A DNA stretch of 64,000 bases from the NCBI GenBank assembly GCA_024275415.1, contig JAJRZD010000064.1, positions 1-64,000 on the forward strand, written 5' to 3'. Under the pieces are notes generated by a model. That model was not told the origin of the DNA. It saw only the letters and a list, made by a program, of their open reading frames with translations, and ran no database searches. Source of the DNA: an archaeon (GTDB taxonomy: Archaea > Asgardarchaeota > Thorarchaeia > Thorarchaeales > Thorarchaeaceae). The translations under genes and the position numbers were made by a program. How positions within the stretch are numbered: position 1 is the first letter of the stretch; each line of letters starts with the position of its first letter. Shown in pieces: positions 44,761 to 54,635 of the stretch.

Positions 44761-45710
44761 TCATCGTTCCTATAAGAGATGTGCGCTAGAAGAGCTGATA
44801 TCTGAATCTCCCCATTTGCCCCTTCAGCAATGCGAAACTCTGCTTCAGCCGCTTTCTCAAGGGCAGAGCGTTTTGAGTCAACCGAGATATCTATCTTTTG
44901 AAGTTCTCTGTGAATCTGCCTGATGAGATCCAAAGGAGAAATTCCCCATTGTAGAATCAACTCTCTTAGATGCTGAAGTGACTGCTCGAACCGTCCTTCA
45001 TGTGCCTCTTTTATGAGGTTCCGTATCTTTATAGGATCCGCTTGACCTGAGATGGTGAATACACTAGTGTTTGTAACTTCCCCCGTAGATGCGGCTGCCT
45101 GTAGAAGATTGATCGCGCCTCGCATATCGCCGTCTGCCAAATACAGGATTGCTTCTTTGCCTTCCGGTGTCATTGACACGTTCTCAGCTTTTGAGATGAA
45201 ATCCAATCTACTCTCGATGAATTCCTTCTTCAATCTATTGAATTTGAAAATAGCACAGCGTGATTGTATCGGTGGTATTATTCGGCTCGAATAATTGCAT
45301 ATGAGAATCATTCTACATGACGATGCATATGATTCCATAGTCCTTCGAAGCGCATGCTGGGCATCGCTTGTGAGATGGTCGGCCTCATCAAGAACCAGAA
45401 TCTTAAATGGAGCATCACCGGCAGGCAACGAGCGCGCAAAGGTCTTGATCTGGTTTCTTACAACGTCGATTCCTCTCTCATCGCTCGCATTCAACTCCAT
45501 GAAGTTCCTTTCATACGACTCCCCGAATAGATCCCTTGCTAGCGCAATCGCAGCCGTGGTCTTCGCAGTGCCAGGAGGTCCTGAAAAAAGACAATGGGGA
45601 AGTGTTCTGTTCTCAACAAATTTGGAAAGACGATTAATAATAGCATCCTGTCCAACTATCTCGCTTAGAGTACTGGGTCTATGCTTTTCAGTCCACAAAT
45701 CAATTTTCAT
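44757..45710 (-). CDS. rfcS: Replication factor C small subunit
   Basis: Forms the RFC pentamer with RfcL. The 317 residues show WTEKHRPSTLSEIVGQ, Walker A GPPGTAKTT, ELNASDERGIDVVR, Walker B LVLDEADHLT and the arginine-finger SRC motif (IQSRCAIF). Length is normal. First gene of the rfcS-rfcL operon, divergent from gins and mcm. Confidence 0.97.
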   Translation of the reverse strand: MKIDLWTEKHRPSTLSEIVGQDAIINRLSKFVENRTLPHCLFSGPPGTAKTTAAIALARDLFGESYERNFMELNASDERGIDVVRNQIKTFARSLPAGDAPFKILVLDEADHLTSDAQHALRRTMESYASSCRMILICNYSSRIIPPIQSRCAIFKFNRLKKEFIESRLDFISKAENVSMTPEGKEAILYLADGDMRGAINLLQAAASTGEVTNTSVFTISGQADPIKIRNLIKEAHEGRFEQSLQHLRELILQWGISPLDLIRQIHRELQKIDISVDSKRSALEKAAEAEFRIAEGANGEIQISALLAHISYRNDE

Positions 45711-45859
45711 ATCAGTAATTCACCAGCACAAAATAATGCTATAACCCGAATCTCTTCTCATCTGTCTTGGATGCAATTAATCTAAAAAGGTTGCCTGAAA
45801 AATCCAAGTCAGCTCTTCCTAACAATGCCTTTATCACATTTCCAAGCATTTGAATAACC

Positions 45860-46423
45860 ATGATCTATCTAAGGCAGTCCATCGACAACATCATTGAACG
45901 AGCCCAAATGGATTTCGCAAATGATACTCGGTCATGCATCACCATCCGTGATATTCCTGAATTATTGATTGCAGGAAAAAAAGTAGGACCATTTCCCAAA
46001 TCCACCCAAATCGAGTTACCTAACTGGGCTATAGAGCCATTGACAAATCATGGGTATGTCAAACTGGATCCAGATTCAGATTATTCATCGTTGCAAGGCG
46101 TTCAAAATGTGCACAGCGTTGAAAAAGATAGCCCCCATAAAGGACTACAACCTATCCATCCATTGCTATACTCGGCAATAAATAAGAAGTTGATTAAGAT
46201 TCGTAGAGAAAAAGGAACCTTGGATCCGAAGGAGTTTGATGAGCTGGAGCGATTACGTCTGCTAATTAGTATCATTTCCCAAAAACGGCTCTCGAAAATA
46301 CTGCGAGTGGCAAAATCGGGGGCATGCTCCGAGAAGCGTAAGGCCATGACACTTGAAGAACGTTGGCTATGTGAAGAGATAAGCATCTTGGCCACTGAAT
46401 GGAGGGATCATCTTCTCCTTTAG
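45860..46423 (+). CDS. gins23: GINS complex subunit, Gins23-like
   Basis: Part of the CMG-type helicase with MCM and GAN/Cdc45. The 187 residues have a small beta domain first (IPELLIAGKKVGPFPKSTQI followed by LPNWAIEPLTNHGYVKL) and then a helical domain, the B-A order of Psf2/Psf3-type subunits. The preferred evidence is this order plus the position 90 bp upstream of mcm, a common archaeal arrangement. Sequence similarity within GINS is low, so the exact subtype is less certain. Confidence 0.78.
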   Translation: MIYLRQSIDNIIERAQMDFANDTRSCITIRDIPELLIAGKKVGPFPKSTQIELPNWAIEPLTNHGYVKLDPDSDYSSLQGVQNVHSVEKDSPHKGLQPIHPLLYSAINKKLIKIRREKGTLDPKEFDELERLRLLISIISQKRLSKILRVAKSGACSEKRKAMTLEERWLCEEISILATEWRDHLLL

Positions 46424-46522
46424 TGATACAGGAGCTTAAATATCTAATGACAGTACTAACAATTCGGACAAATGCAGATATTCCACTGATTATCCCATTG
46501 ACCAGAACAATATTTGAGGCAG

Positions 46523-48604
46523 ATGCTCATGTCAGGCTATGAGGGAGGCCCTCAGGAGCGATTCGAAGAGTTCCTGCGGACTTACAAAGATGATCAAGGC
46601 AACCTACCCTATTGGACAAAGATACAACGGTTCTCAATCGATGAAGCCACCTCCTTGATTGTAGATTTCCAAGATTTGACTTCTTTTGATAATGTGGTAT
46701 TCAGCACTTTGGCAAAGGAAAACCCTCTACAATTCATGAATACGCTTAATGTTGTATTACGTTCGGTTCTTCGGGCTGAGGATCCGGATTATCTGGATAC
46801 AGTTGACGAATGACTGATTAAGGTTCGGATAATCAATCATCCAAACTACGTATCTTTGCGGGCTATTCGATCTAGACATATTGGTATGCTCATCACCATC
46901 AGCGGTGTGATGATGCGCGCGAGTGAAGTGAAGCCCCTGCTTGTTGATGCGACGTTCAAATGCAGACGATGTGGTGAGGAGCTCTATCAACCTCAAGAAG
47001 ACGGACGTTATATGGAACCAGACCAGTGCACCGTTTGTGGGAAAAAGACCCCTGTCAGACTAATCCCAGAAAAATCAATCTTTCGAGATTGGCAAAAGGT
47101 GAGAATTCAGGAATCGCCCGAGGAACTGCCCCCTGGTCAAATGCCTCGGTCAATCGATGTGGTACTTGAAGGCGACATAGTGGATATCTCTAGACCTGGT
47201 GATTTGGTTAAGATTACAGGCCTTCTCCTAACCACCCCCGATTTCTCAAGGCGAGGCGGTAAACTAGCAACATTCAATGTTTTTCTTCAAGCCAATGGCG
47301 TTGAAATTGGAGATATGGAATACGAACAGGTTGAGCTATCTGAGGAGGATGAAGAAAAAATACGAGAGATGGCCGAGGATCCCTATATTCATGAACGAAT
47401 CTATGCATCAATAGCCCCTTCTATCCAAGGCCATGAACGTATCAAGGAGTCTATTGCATTACTTCTTTTTGGAGGTGTGGCAAAGACGCTCCCCGATGGG
47501 ACGCGCCTCAGAGGCCGGTCTAACATCCTGATGGTCGGAGACCCTGGTACTGGGAAAAGCCAAATCCTGAAATTTGTTTCCAAGCTCGCCTCGCGGAGCA
47601 TATACACATCTGGAAAGGGAACTTCCGCAGCCGGTCTGACGGCCGCCGTAATGCACGATACTGAAACAGGTTCTATGACACTTGAAGCTGGTGCACTAGT
47701 ATTAGCAGATCAGGGAATCGCTTGTATCGATGAGTTTGATAAGATGGATCCAAATGACCGGACTGCAATCCACGAAGCAATGGAACAGCATACTGTCAGT
47801 ATCGCAAAGGCAGGTATAGTTGCTACACTCAATGCAAGAACATCGATTCTAGCCGCCGCAAACCCCACACTGGGTCGATACGAGTCCTCTTTGTCCGTTC
47901 AGGATAATATCAAACTTCCGTTCACAATCCTTTCACGCTTTGATCTCCTCTGGATTTTGGTTGATACTGTTGAGCCGAAGAAAGATAGGGAACTGGCTCA
48001 ATTCATTCTTGGAATGCATCGAACTCAAAAGACCCCTCAACAGCCAGCTACCCCCCCGATCCCTCCAGATTTTCTGAAGAAGTATATTGGCTATGCCAAT
48101 CGATATGTCATTCCGCAGCTGAGTTCTGAGGCAGCAGAGGAGATAGAGAATTACTATGTTAACCTTCGGAAAAGCGCTGAAGGTGGTGCCGCACCCGTTC
48201 CGATTACTGCCCGTCAGCTTGAGGCATTAGTACGATTGTCTGAAGCCCGTGCCAGAATGGCCCTTCGGTCAAAAGTCACCAAGGAAGATGCGCAGGCTGC
48301 TATTCGGCTAATGGAAGAATCGTTGAGGATGGTTGCCTTTGATCATGTGACTGGAAAGATTGACATCGACCGTCTGGTTTCGAAAATGAGCACATCCCAG
48401 AGGAAATCAGCTGATGTGATAATCAAAGTAATGAAAGACATGGAGGCTGAAGGCTCATCGGTCATTAGTGAAGAAGAACTGATAACACGAGTCGAAGCGC
48501 TGGGCATATCACGTGAAAGGGCTGAAAATGCCATCAAAAAACTACTTGCTGATGGAATGCTTTTCAATCCATCTCATGGGAAACTCAAGCGAACACAGAG
48601 TTAG
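46523..48604 (+). CDS. mcm: MCM replicative helicase interrupted by an in-frame TGA
   Basis: Hexameric 3'-5' replicative helicase. In one frame it reads MLMSGYEGG through a helical N-domain, a zinc motif (CRRC, CTVC), Walker A GDPGTGKSQ near 338, Walker B CIDEFDKM near 400, arginine finger SRFD near 471 and a C-terminal winged helix. TGA at 46811-46813 splits it after VDE; the sequence continues in the same frame as LIKVRIINHPNYVSLRAIRS, typical MCM. A CGA to TGA change would explain it. Without readthrough the N-terminal A domain is lost. Start is ATG 46523 or 46529 (GAGG at 46515). Confidence 0.88.
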
Positions 48605-48629
48605 TAATCATAATATCCGATACTTGGAG

Positions 48630-50864
48630 ATGAACATAACGAATATTGACGAGATTCCGCTCAACAAAAAGATCCTCACTTTGTTACAGCAATCTGGAAT
48701 AACCAAATTGTTCCCACCTCAAACTGAGGTATTTCGGACACCTGTCCTTGAAGGGAAAAACCTTGTATTAGCCATCCCCACAAGTTCTGGAAAGACTCTT
48801 GTTGCAGAAATATGCATGTTAAAAGCAATATCAGAAGGAAAAGGCAAAGCACTCTATCTCGTCCCTCTAAGATCGCTAGCACAAGAAAAGCACACCGAGT
48901 TCAAGAAATACGAGCGTTTGGGAATTATCACCGCCATGTCAATTGGGGATTTCGATTCTAAAGGTTCTCAGTTGAGTGATGCAGATATCATTGTCTTGAC
49001 TACCGAACGAGCGGACTCCATCATTCGCCATCAACCTGAATGGATGAATGACATTGGCATCATTGTCATCGATGAAGTTCATCTGGTTAATGATTTCAAT
49101 CGAGGACCTACATTGGAAATGGTGATAGCAAAGTTGAAGCATCTGCTCCCAGCTGCACAGATTATCGCTCTCAGTGCAACGATTTCCAATGCAGATGAAA
49201 TCGCCGGATGGCTGGAAGGAGAACTTGTTCGGAGTGTTTGGCGACCCGTTGATTTGAAAGAAGGGGTTTACCATGATGGAACAATAAGATTCGAAGACAC
49301 CTCTGAGAGAGCAATACCACGTAGGCGTAATGATACACTTGCAAATCTAGTCTGTGACATCATAGATGAAGATGGTCAAGTGTTGATTTTTGTATCCTCG
49401 CGACGATCGACCGTATCAGTCTGCAGGAACCTCTCAAAGGCAATACGTCCCCTCTTGAGTCCCGAGGTTGCCAATCAACTACATCGCATCGCCACTACAC
49501 TGAACATTGGGCCCTCAACCCCCGCTGCTACTAAAGACCTTGCTTCACTGATGACTAGTGGCATCGCATTTCATCATGCTGGACTTTCCAATACCGAACG
49601 TGCGCTTGTTGAGGATGGTTTTAGAATGAATCTCTTGAAGGCAGTAGTTGCAACTCCTACATTGGCAGCTGGGGTTAATCTTCCTGCAAGGCGCGTCATT
49701 ATCCGTGACTACCGGCGATTTGAGCAAAGCCGTGGTAGCTATCCCATCCCAATTCTAGAATACAAACAGATGGCCGGCCGAGCAGGTAGGCCAAAGTATG
49801 ATCAGTATGGTGAATCCGTTTTAATTGCAAAAACCGAATCCGAACAAGACTTTTTGTTCGAACACTATCTTCAGTCCGAACCCGAACCGATTTCCTCTAA
49901 ACTTGCATCTCAACGAGCTTTGCAGTTCCATCTTCTTTCTGCCATAGCGACACAAATGACTCAAAGCCGCACAGACATCGATGCTCTTCTCGATGGCACC
50001 TTCTATTCCTTCCAATTGGAACGATGGCGGATAACTCATTATGTTGAGCTGGCACTTGATTATCTAGTTCATGGAGGTCTGGTTCAGGTCGACAAGGCTG
50101 GCAATTTCTATGCCACAGCTTTAGGTCAAAGAGCTTCCGAACTGTATATTGACCCCTCAACAGCCATATTATTTCGAGATGCACTGGCCGAAGCTGATGA
50201 ACTTTCGGAAATTGGACTACTCCATCTGATGTGTCATAGTGACTACCAACCCGTATCCTATGTTGCACGAACCGAAGTTGAAGAGATTGATTCCATCAAA
50301 AACGCCAGTGAAGATTACTTCTTGGTGCCTGTACCTGATGGCTGGGATAATCCCGAAGGATACACCCGATTTCTTGCAGAGTTGAAAACAGCACTCGTCC
50401 TACTTGACTGGATTAATGAGATACCCGAGAATACTCTCACTGATAGGTTCAATGTAGGCATGGGTGATGTTCATCGGTACGTCCAATCTGCTGAATGGCT
50501 TCTATATTCGGCATCTGAGATTGCACGAGTATCGAACCTCTCACATCTCATATCCCCCATACAGAATCTCCGCTCACGCATTAAACATGGTGTACGGAGC
50601 GAACTTCTTGAACTTGTGACCCTAAAGGGTATTGGGAGGATTCGTGCAAGAATGCTGTATAATCATGGTGTCAAAGGTTTGATTGATGTACATCATGTTG
50701 CCCAGAGTGAAATTGCAAGGATTCCCAGCATTGGAAACACCCTTGCCGTATCCATCAAGAAGCAGGTCGGAGCAGAAGTAGAGCCCGAACCCTCAAGAAG
50801 TCCCTCTCGACAACTCAGTAAGACCCACTCTGACATCCAACAAAAGATTTCAGACGATTACTAG
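48630..50864 (+). CDS. hel308: Hel308-type Ski2-family DNA helicase
   Basis: 3'-5' helicase acting on stalled replication forks. About 744 residues: Walker A PTSSGKT near 50, DEVH box near 147, SATISN motif III, and QMAGRAGRPKYD near 380. A ratchet domain and C-terminal helix-hairpin-helix-like region (LKGIGRIRARMLYNHG, then RIPSIGNTLAVSI) follow. ATG 48630 gives the expected N-terminus (NITNIDEIPL); GGAG is unusually close. It follows mcm by 25 bp, so likely cotranscribed with it. Confidence 0.92.
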   Translation: MNITNIDEIPLNKKILTLLQQSGITKLFPPQTEVFRTPVLEGKNLVLAIPTSSGKTLVAEICMLKAISEGKGKALYLVPLRSLAQEKHTEFKKYERLGIITAMSIGDFDSKGSQLSDADIIVLTTERADSIIRHQPEWMNDIGIIVIDEVHLVNDFNRGPTLEMVIAKLKHLLPAAQIIALSATISNADEIAGWLEGELVRSVWRPVDLKEGVYHDGTIRFEDTSERAIPRRRNDTLANLVCDIIDEDGQVLIFVSSRRSTVSVCRNLSKAIRPLLSPEVANQLHRIATTLNIGPSTPAATKDLASLMTSGIAFHHAGLSNTERALVEDGFRMNLLKAVVATPTLAAGVNLPARRVIIRDYRRFEQSRGSYPIPILEYKQMAGRAGRPKYDQYGESVLIAKTESEQDFLFEHYLQSEPEPISSKLASQRALQFHLLSAIATQMTQSRTDIDALLDGTFYSFQLERWRITHYVELALDYLVHGGLVQVDKAGNFYATALGQRASELYIDPSTAILFRDALAEADELSEIGLLHLMCHSDYQPVSYVARTEVEEIDSIKNASEDYFLVPVPDGWDNPEGYTRFLAELKTALVLLDWINEIPENTLTDRFNVGMGDVHRYVQSAEWLLYSASEIARVSNLSHLISPIQNLRSRIKHGVRSELLELVTLKGIGRIRARMLYNHGVKGLIDVHHVAQSEIARIPSIGNTLAVSIKKQVGAEVEPEPSRSPSRQLSKTHSDIQQKISDDY

Positions 50865-51920
50865 TTAGAAGTGAATTCCCTTTAGCTCTGTTTTCAGCAG
50901 CTCGATGACTCTTCTTGTATGAGCCATACTGGTATCACTCTCCGAATATGAATCAGCAAACAAAGTTATAGGTCGTCCAGATAACTCTTCAATTAGGTTC
51001 AATGACTCCTTTTGCATGACCTCAATATTATAACCTCCTTCGAGGAAATATACAAGACGACCTTGTGAGGATCTCTTTGCCATCTCATGGATTCTTGAGT
51101 TCATCATCGCAAAACCGCTCGTAGTCAATCCTAGGGTTGTTAGTGGATCCATAAAATGGGCATCAAATCCCGATGAAATTAAAATAAATTCAGGCTTGAA
51201 CGATTCAACAACGGGAGCAATGATTTCATCAAAGGCAAGAGCATATGATTCATCACCTGCTCCAGGATACATTGCGATATTGATATTGTATCCCCTACCA
51301 TCACCAGACCCAACCTCCGAAGGTTTCCCCGATCCTGGAAAAAGAGTCCGGCCATCCTGATGCAATCCCACGTACAGGACATCTGAACGCTCATAAAACG
51401 CATTCTGAGTTCCATTCCCGTGATGAGCATCATAATCGATTATCATTACTCTATCAACTCCTCTAATAGAAATCAAATGCTGAGCAGCAACAGCTATGTT
51501 GTTTATGAAACAGAAACCAAAAGCGCGATCTCTCTCAGCATGGTGTCCAGGCGGACGGCATAATACGAACGCGTTTTTTGTTTCTCCGTCCATCACATGG
51601 TCGACAGCCATTATCCCTGCCCCAGCCGCATGGAGTGCTGCATCATAGGTGTACGAATTCACCGATGTGTCTAAAGTGAAATATCCACCCCCACCCTCTG
51701 ATTTTCTTTTCACCTGTTCAATATACTCAATGTCATGCAAAGGACTTATCTCATCAATACTGGCAGGCGTCGGGGTGACAAGAGACACCATATCTTCATC
51801 GATGTTTCCCTCTTTCTTGATGAATTCGAGAGACGCTGTAAGGCGTTCAGGGGATTCTGGGTGGCTAGGTGACAGAATGTGTTTTGTGAAAATATCATGA
51901 AAGAATATCTCAGTGTTCAT
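50865..51920 (-). CDS. Histone deacetylase superfamily hydrolase
   Basis: Zinc-dependent arginase/deacetylase-fold enzyme of the AcuC/HDAC class. The 351 residues show HPESPERL near the N-terminus, RPPGHHAERD, the DYDAHHGNGT zinc-binding motif, SSGFDAH and the C-terminal LEGGYN. All catalytic residues seem present. Substrate is unknown: acetyl-lysine proteins, acetylpolyamines and acetoin-type compounds are all possible. Convergent with hel308, ends abutting. Confidence 0.9.
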   Translation of the reverse strand: MNTEIFFHDIFTKHILSPSHPESPERLTASLEFIKKEGNIDEDMVSLVTPTPASIDEISPLHDIEYIEQVKRKSEGGGGYFTLDTSVNSYTYDAALHAAGAGIMAVDHVMDGETKNAFVLCRPPGHHAERDRAFGFCFINNIAVAAQHLISIRGVDRVMIIDYDAHHGNGTQNAFYERSDVLYVGLHQDGRTLFPGSGKPSEVGSGDGRGYNINIAMYPGAGDESYALAFDEIIAPVVESFKPEFILISSGFDAHFMDPLTTLGLTTSGFAMMNSRIHEMAKRSSQGRLVYFLEGGYNIEVMQKESLNLIEELSGRPITLFADSYSESDTSMAHTRRVIELLKTELKGIHF

Positions 51921-52111
51921 GCAAGATTGCTCCGTTCTTTCTCATCACATGTACAAGCTTTTCCCCGTATATGTTTTGATGCAAAGGGATGCACAACATC
52001 CTTCGAAACAAACCATATTTCTTACCTTGTAGGTGACCATGTGGCAATGTTTATCTTCAAATCGTAATAGGCATTTCCTTGCTTGTGCATTCAATACAAG
52101 CCATTTTGAAT

Positions 52112-52217
52112 GGGCAGGTGGTCTAGATTGGTATGATTCTTGCTTGGGGTTCACCAAGGTGCCATACCTTGGCGAACAATTTGCAAGAGGTCGGGAGTTC
52201 AAATCTCCCCTTGCCCA
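52112..52217 (+). tRNA. tRNA-Pro (GGG) with a canonical 37/38 intron
   Basis: Acceptor GGGCAGG pairs with CTTGCCC (one G-U); ACCA is encoded to 52220. T arm GGGAG-TTCAAAT-CTCCC; anticodon stem CTTGC/GCAAG with loop TTGGGGT after removal of a 32-nt intron (52150-52181). Confidence 0.9.
52150..52181 (+). other. Intron of tRNA-Pro
   Basis: 32 nt between positions 37 and 38, with an internal 7-bp hairpin CCAAGGT/ACCTTGG. Confidence 0.85.
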
Positions 52218-52230
52218 CCATTTTACTATC

Positions 52231-52800
52231 TCATCGCTCTAGGGGAATCTCCCATAACGTTTCATAAATTGGGCCAGTAGGTGTCAGCGTGCTTTTTTTA
52301 ATTCGAATATTATCTACCCTCATAGTTCCGACCCTGACATCTCTGGTGGATTCCAAATTATCGACAAATCTTTGTCTGTCCCTCACAAATTTGACCCGAG
52401 CAATTGTTGCATGAGGCGTGAACTTCCTCCTTTCTTTCTTATATCCGATGTTTGACAGTAAACTATCTGTCTTGGACTTGAGCTGCTCCATCATTTCGCT
52501 GTTCTCAGCAACTCCGACCCAAACAACACGAGGTTTCTGTATTCTGGGAAACACACCCACCCCTTGTATCAAAATCTCAAATGGTGCGAAGTTAATTGTA
52601 GACAGCTCTAATCTAATTTTCTCAATAGCATCTACTGACAGGTTTCCAAAGAACCGCCATGTGAAATGGATATTGTGGATCTCAACGAATTTCATTTTGG
52701 CAGCGTCGCGATCCAACCTTGATTGAATCTCTCTGATTACAGAAAGTATTAGCTCGTCCTCAATGTCAATGCTAAGAAAGACACGAAGTAGTTCGCTCAA
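52231..52800 (-). CDS. thpR: RNA 2',3'-cyclic phosphodiesterase (LigT/ThpR family)
   Basis: Opens 2',3'-cyclic phosphates of RNA ends. The 189 residues have two HxT/S motifs of the 2H superfamily: IHFTWRFFGN and FTPHATIARVK. AGGAGAT lies 9 bases before a TTG at 52800, giving MSELLRVFLSIDIEDE, the usual N-terminus. The neighbourhood with an intron-bearing tRNA-Pro fits an RNA-end-processing role. Confidence 0.88.
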   Translation of the reverse strand: MSELLRVFLSIDIEDELILSVIREIQSRLDRDAAKMKFVEIHNIHFTWRFFGNLSVDAIEKIRLELSTINFAPFEILIQGVGVFPRIQKPRVVWVGVAENSEMMEQLKSKTDSLLSNIGYKKERRKFTPHATIARVKFVRDRQRFVDNLESTRDVRVGTMRVDNIRIKKSTLTPTGPIYETLWEIPLER

Positions 52801-52913
52801 TCTCAGGTATCTCCTTTTCAATCCGTAATTCAAGCAGCTACATTAGGCTACTGGTCAATGCACCTTAAGATAAGTCTTAAAGCACATGGAGAAAAAGTCG
52901 ATGTGGTGAAAGA

Positions 52914-54047
52914 GTGCAATTGAAAAAGCGCAAGGACTCAGGATTGGACTTACCTACAACATCACGCGAATCGACCAAAAAAGCCGAAAAAAAGAGAAGT
53001 CTTGAGGTTCCTGAGGCAAAAAGGGTAGTCATTCACGATATCGGATATCCCTTTAGATTACGAGGAGATCCCAAACCATCCGGTTTGGAGATTGACAATG
53101 AACAACTCTTTGCAGACTATGCAAGGGAACAATGGGCTGGAAGCATCGTAAAAAAGGGAATGTATCTCTTTGACCGGTATGTCATGCCTGATTTTGCTTT
53201 TCAGGTTATAGAAATCGATCCCCCTGAATCAATAATCACTAGAGATACAGAGATTATTCTGCAATCACAATCAAGGGAATCGAATATTCAAGGGCCAAAA
53301 GTTGAGTTCGATGACATCATCGGCCACGAACCGATAAAACAGAAATGTCGTGTGATATTGAAGTATCTTAGCAATCCCATGGCATTTGGCGAATGGGCGC
53401 CTCGTGCAGTCTTGTTTCATGGTTCTCCCGGTACCGGCAAAACTTTGATGGCACGCGCTCTTGCACACGAGGCCAATGCAGGTATCCTCACCACGAAAGC
53501 ATCAGATTTGATTGGTACACATGTAGGTGATGGAGGACGTCGAATTAGTGCGTTGTTTGAGGACGCTCGAAAGATTGCCCCATCAATCTTATTCATCGAC
53601 GAACTGGACGCGATTGGTCTGGCAAGATCCTTTCAATCAATACGTGGTGATGTTTCTGAAGTTGTAACCGCGCTTCTAGCAGAACTTGATCGAACTGATG
53701 AAGGATCAGGTGTTATAGTGATTGGAGCAACGAATGCTCCCCACCTTATTGATACAGCGATACGAAGCAGGTTCGACTCATCCTTTGAATTCCCACTACC
53801 GAATGCTGAAGAACGGGAATGCATTCTTGAATTGTATGCAAGGAAACTACCCATACCTCTTGTGTGTGACACCCATTATCTGGCTAGGCTAACTGATGGG
53901 TTCTCAGGGCGTGATTTGAGGGACAGAGTCCTTAAAGAAGCATTGCACAATGCCATTGCAACAGGGGCTTCAAAAATCACACTCGACGATATACTCAAGA
54001 CGATTGAATCGGTAAGAACAAGAAAGTCCCCAGAATACACAATCTAA
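52914..54047 (+). CDS. AAA+ ATPase related to PAN/Cdc48, AMA-like
   Basis: A 377-residue single-ring AAA protein. A basic N-terminal tail (1-40) leads to a beta-rich N-domain (about 45-135, YPFRLRGDPKPSGLEIDNEQ). A complete AAA module follows with GSPGTGKTL near 172, FIDELDAIG, pore-loop-like GTHVGDGGRR and GATNAPHLIDTAI. The N-domain differs from PAN, and the C-terminus (PEYTI) lacks a clean hydrophobic-Tyr-X tail. The closest known group is the archaeal AMA ATPases, but that is by recollection. GTG 52914 is preceded by GGTGA. Confidence 0.72.
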   Translation: MQLKKRKDSGLDLPTTSRESTKKAEKKRSLEVPEAKRVVIHDIGYPFRLRGDPKPSGLEIDNEQLFADYAREQWAGSIVKKGMYLFDRYVMPDFAFQVIEIDPPESIITRDTEIILQSQSRESNIQGPKVEFDDIIGHEPIKQKCRVILKYLSNPMAFGEWAPRAVLFHGSPGTGKTLMARALAHEANAGILTTKASDLIGTHVGDGGRRISALFEDARKIAPSILFIDELDAIGLARSFQSIRGDVSEVVTALLAELDRTDEGSGVIVIGATNAPHLIDTAIRSRFDSSFEFPLPNAEERECILELYARKLPIPLVCDTHYLARLTDGFSGRDLRDRVLKEALHNAIATGASKITLDDILKTIESVRTRKSPEYTI

Positions 54048-54094
54048 CTCGACAATTAGTCGTCTAGATAACACAGCTGAACGAGAATAGAACG

Positions 54095-54634
54095 ATGGAT
54101 TTAGTAATCATTACAGGTATGCCTGGTGCTGGAAAAGGTTTGTTGGCTGATGCGTTTCGTGTAGCTGGAATTCCAGTAATCGTCATGGGTAATGTTATCC
54201 GGTCTGAAACTAAACGAAGAGGATTAGAACCTAACCCTGCAAATACTAAACAGGTAATGCTAGAGCTAAGACAAAAAGAAGGGCCAGGCGCTGTTGCGAA
54301 GTATTGTATTTCAGAATTAGAACAATACCACTCGCCTACGACTGTAATTGAAGGTTGCAGGAGTCTTGCAGAAATCGATGTATTTGATGACTACGCCGAG
54401 AAGATGACTATAATTGGGGTTCATGCATCTCCTCTCATACGGTTCAAACGATTGATGGAACGTGCTCGACCAGATGCCCCCCCAAATTGGGATGTTTTCA
54501 GGGAACGTGATTTAAGGGAACTATCCGTAGGCTTAGGAGCTGTGATTGCACTAAGCGATATTATGATCATAAATGAATCGAGCATTGAAAAAATGCAAAA
54601 GAACTCGGCTGAGATTGTACAGAGGTTCCTTTGA
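54095..54634 (+). CDS. UPF0200-family P-loop kinase-like protein
   Basis: The 179 residues have P-loop GMPGAGKG, then VIVMGNVIRSETKRRG and a lid-like stretch (DAPPNWDVFRERDLRELSVG), matching the archaeal UPF0200 family related to adenylate and dephospho-CoA kinases. Substrate not established; some relatives are proposed dephospho-CoA kinases. The next gene, UPF0201, starts two bases after its stop. Confidence 0.85.
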   Translation: MDLVIITGMPGAGKGLLADAFRVAGIPVIVMGNVIRSETKRRGLEPNPANTKQVMLELRQKEGPGAVAKYCISELEQYHSPTTVIEGCRSLAEIDVFDDYAEKMTIIGVHASPLIRFKRLMERARPDAPPNWDVFRERDLRELSVGLGAVIALSDIMIINESSIEKMQKNSAEIVQRFL

Positions 54635-54635
54635 G

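Noticed and set aside
29522..46756. Isolated GTATTAC/GTAATAC heptads at about 29522, 36404, 41212, 43192, 44281 and 46750
   Set aside because: They are single copies without a paired half at the 2-base spacing, and their density is near random expectation.
42288..46813. Pyrrolysine or selenocysteine decoding at the orc1 TAG and mcm TGA
   Set aside because: There is no chemical reason for these residues in Orc1 or MCM, no SECIS-like or pyl genes were seen in the window, and single transitions from Trp and Arg codons explain both.
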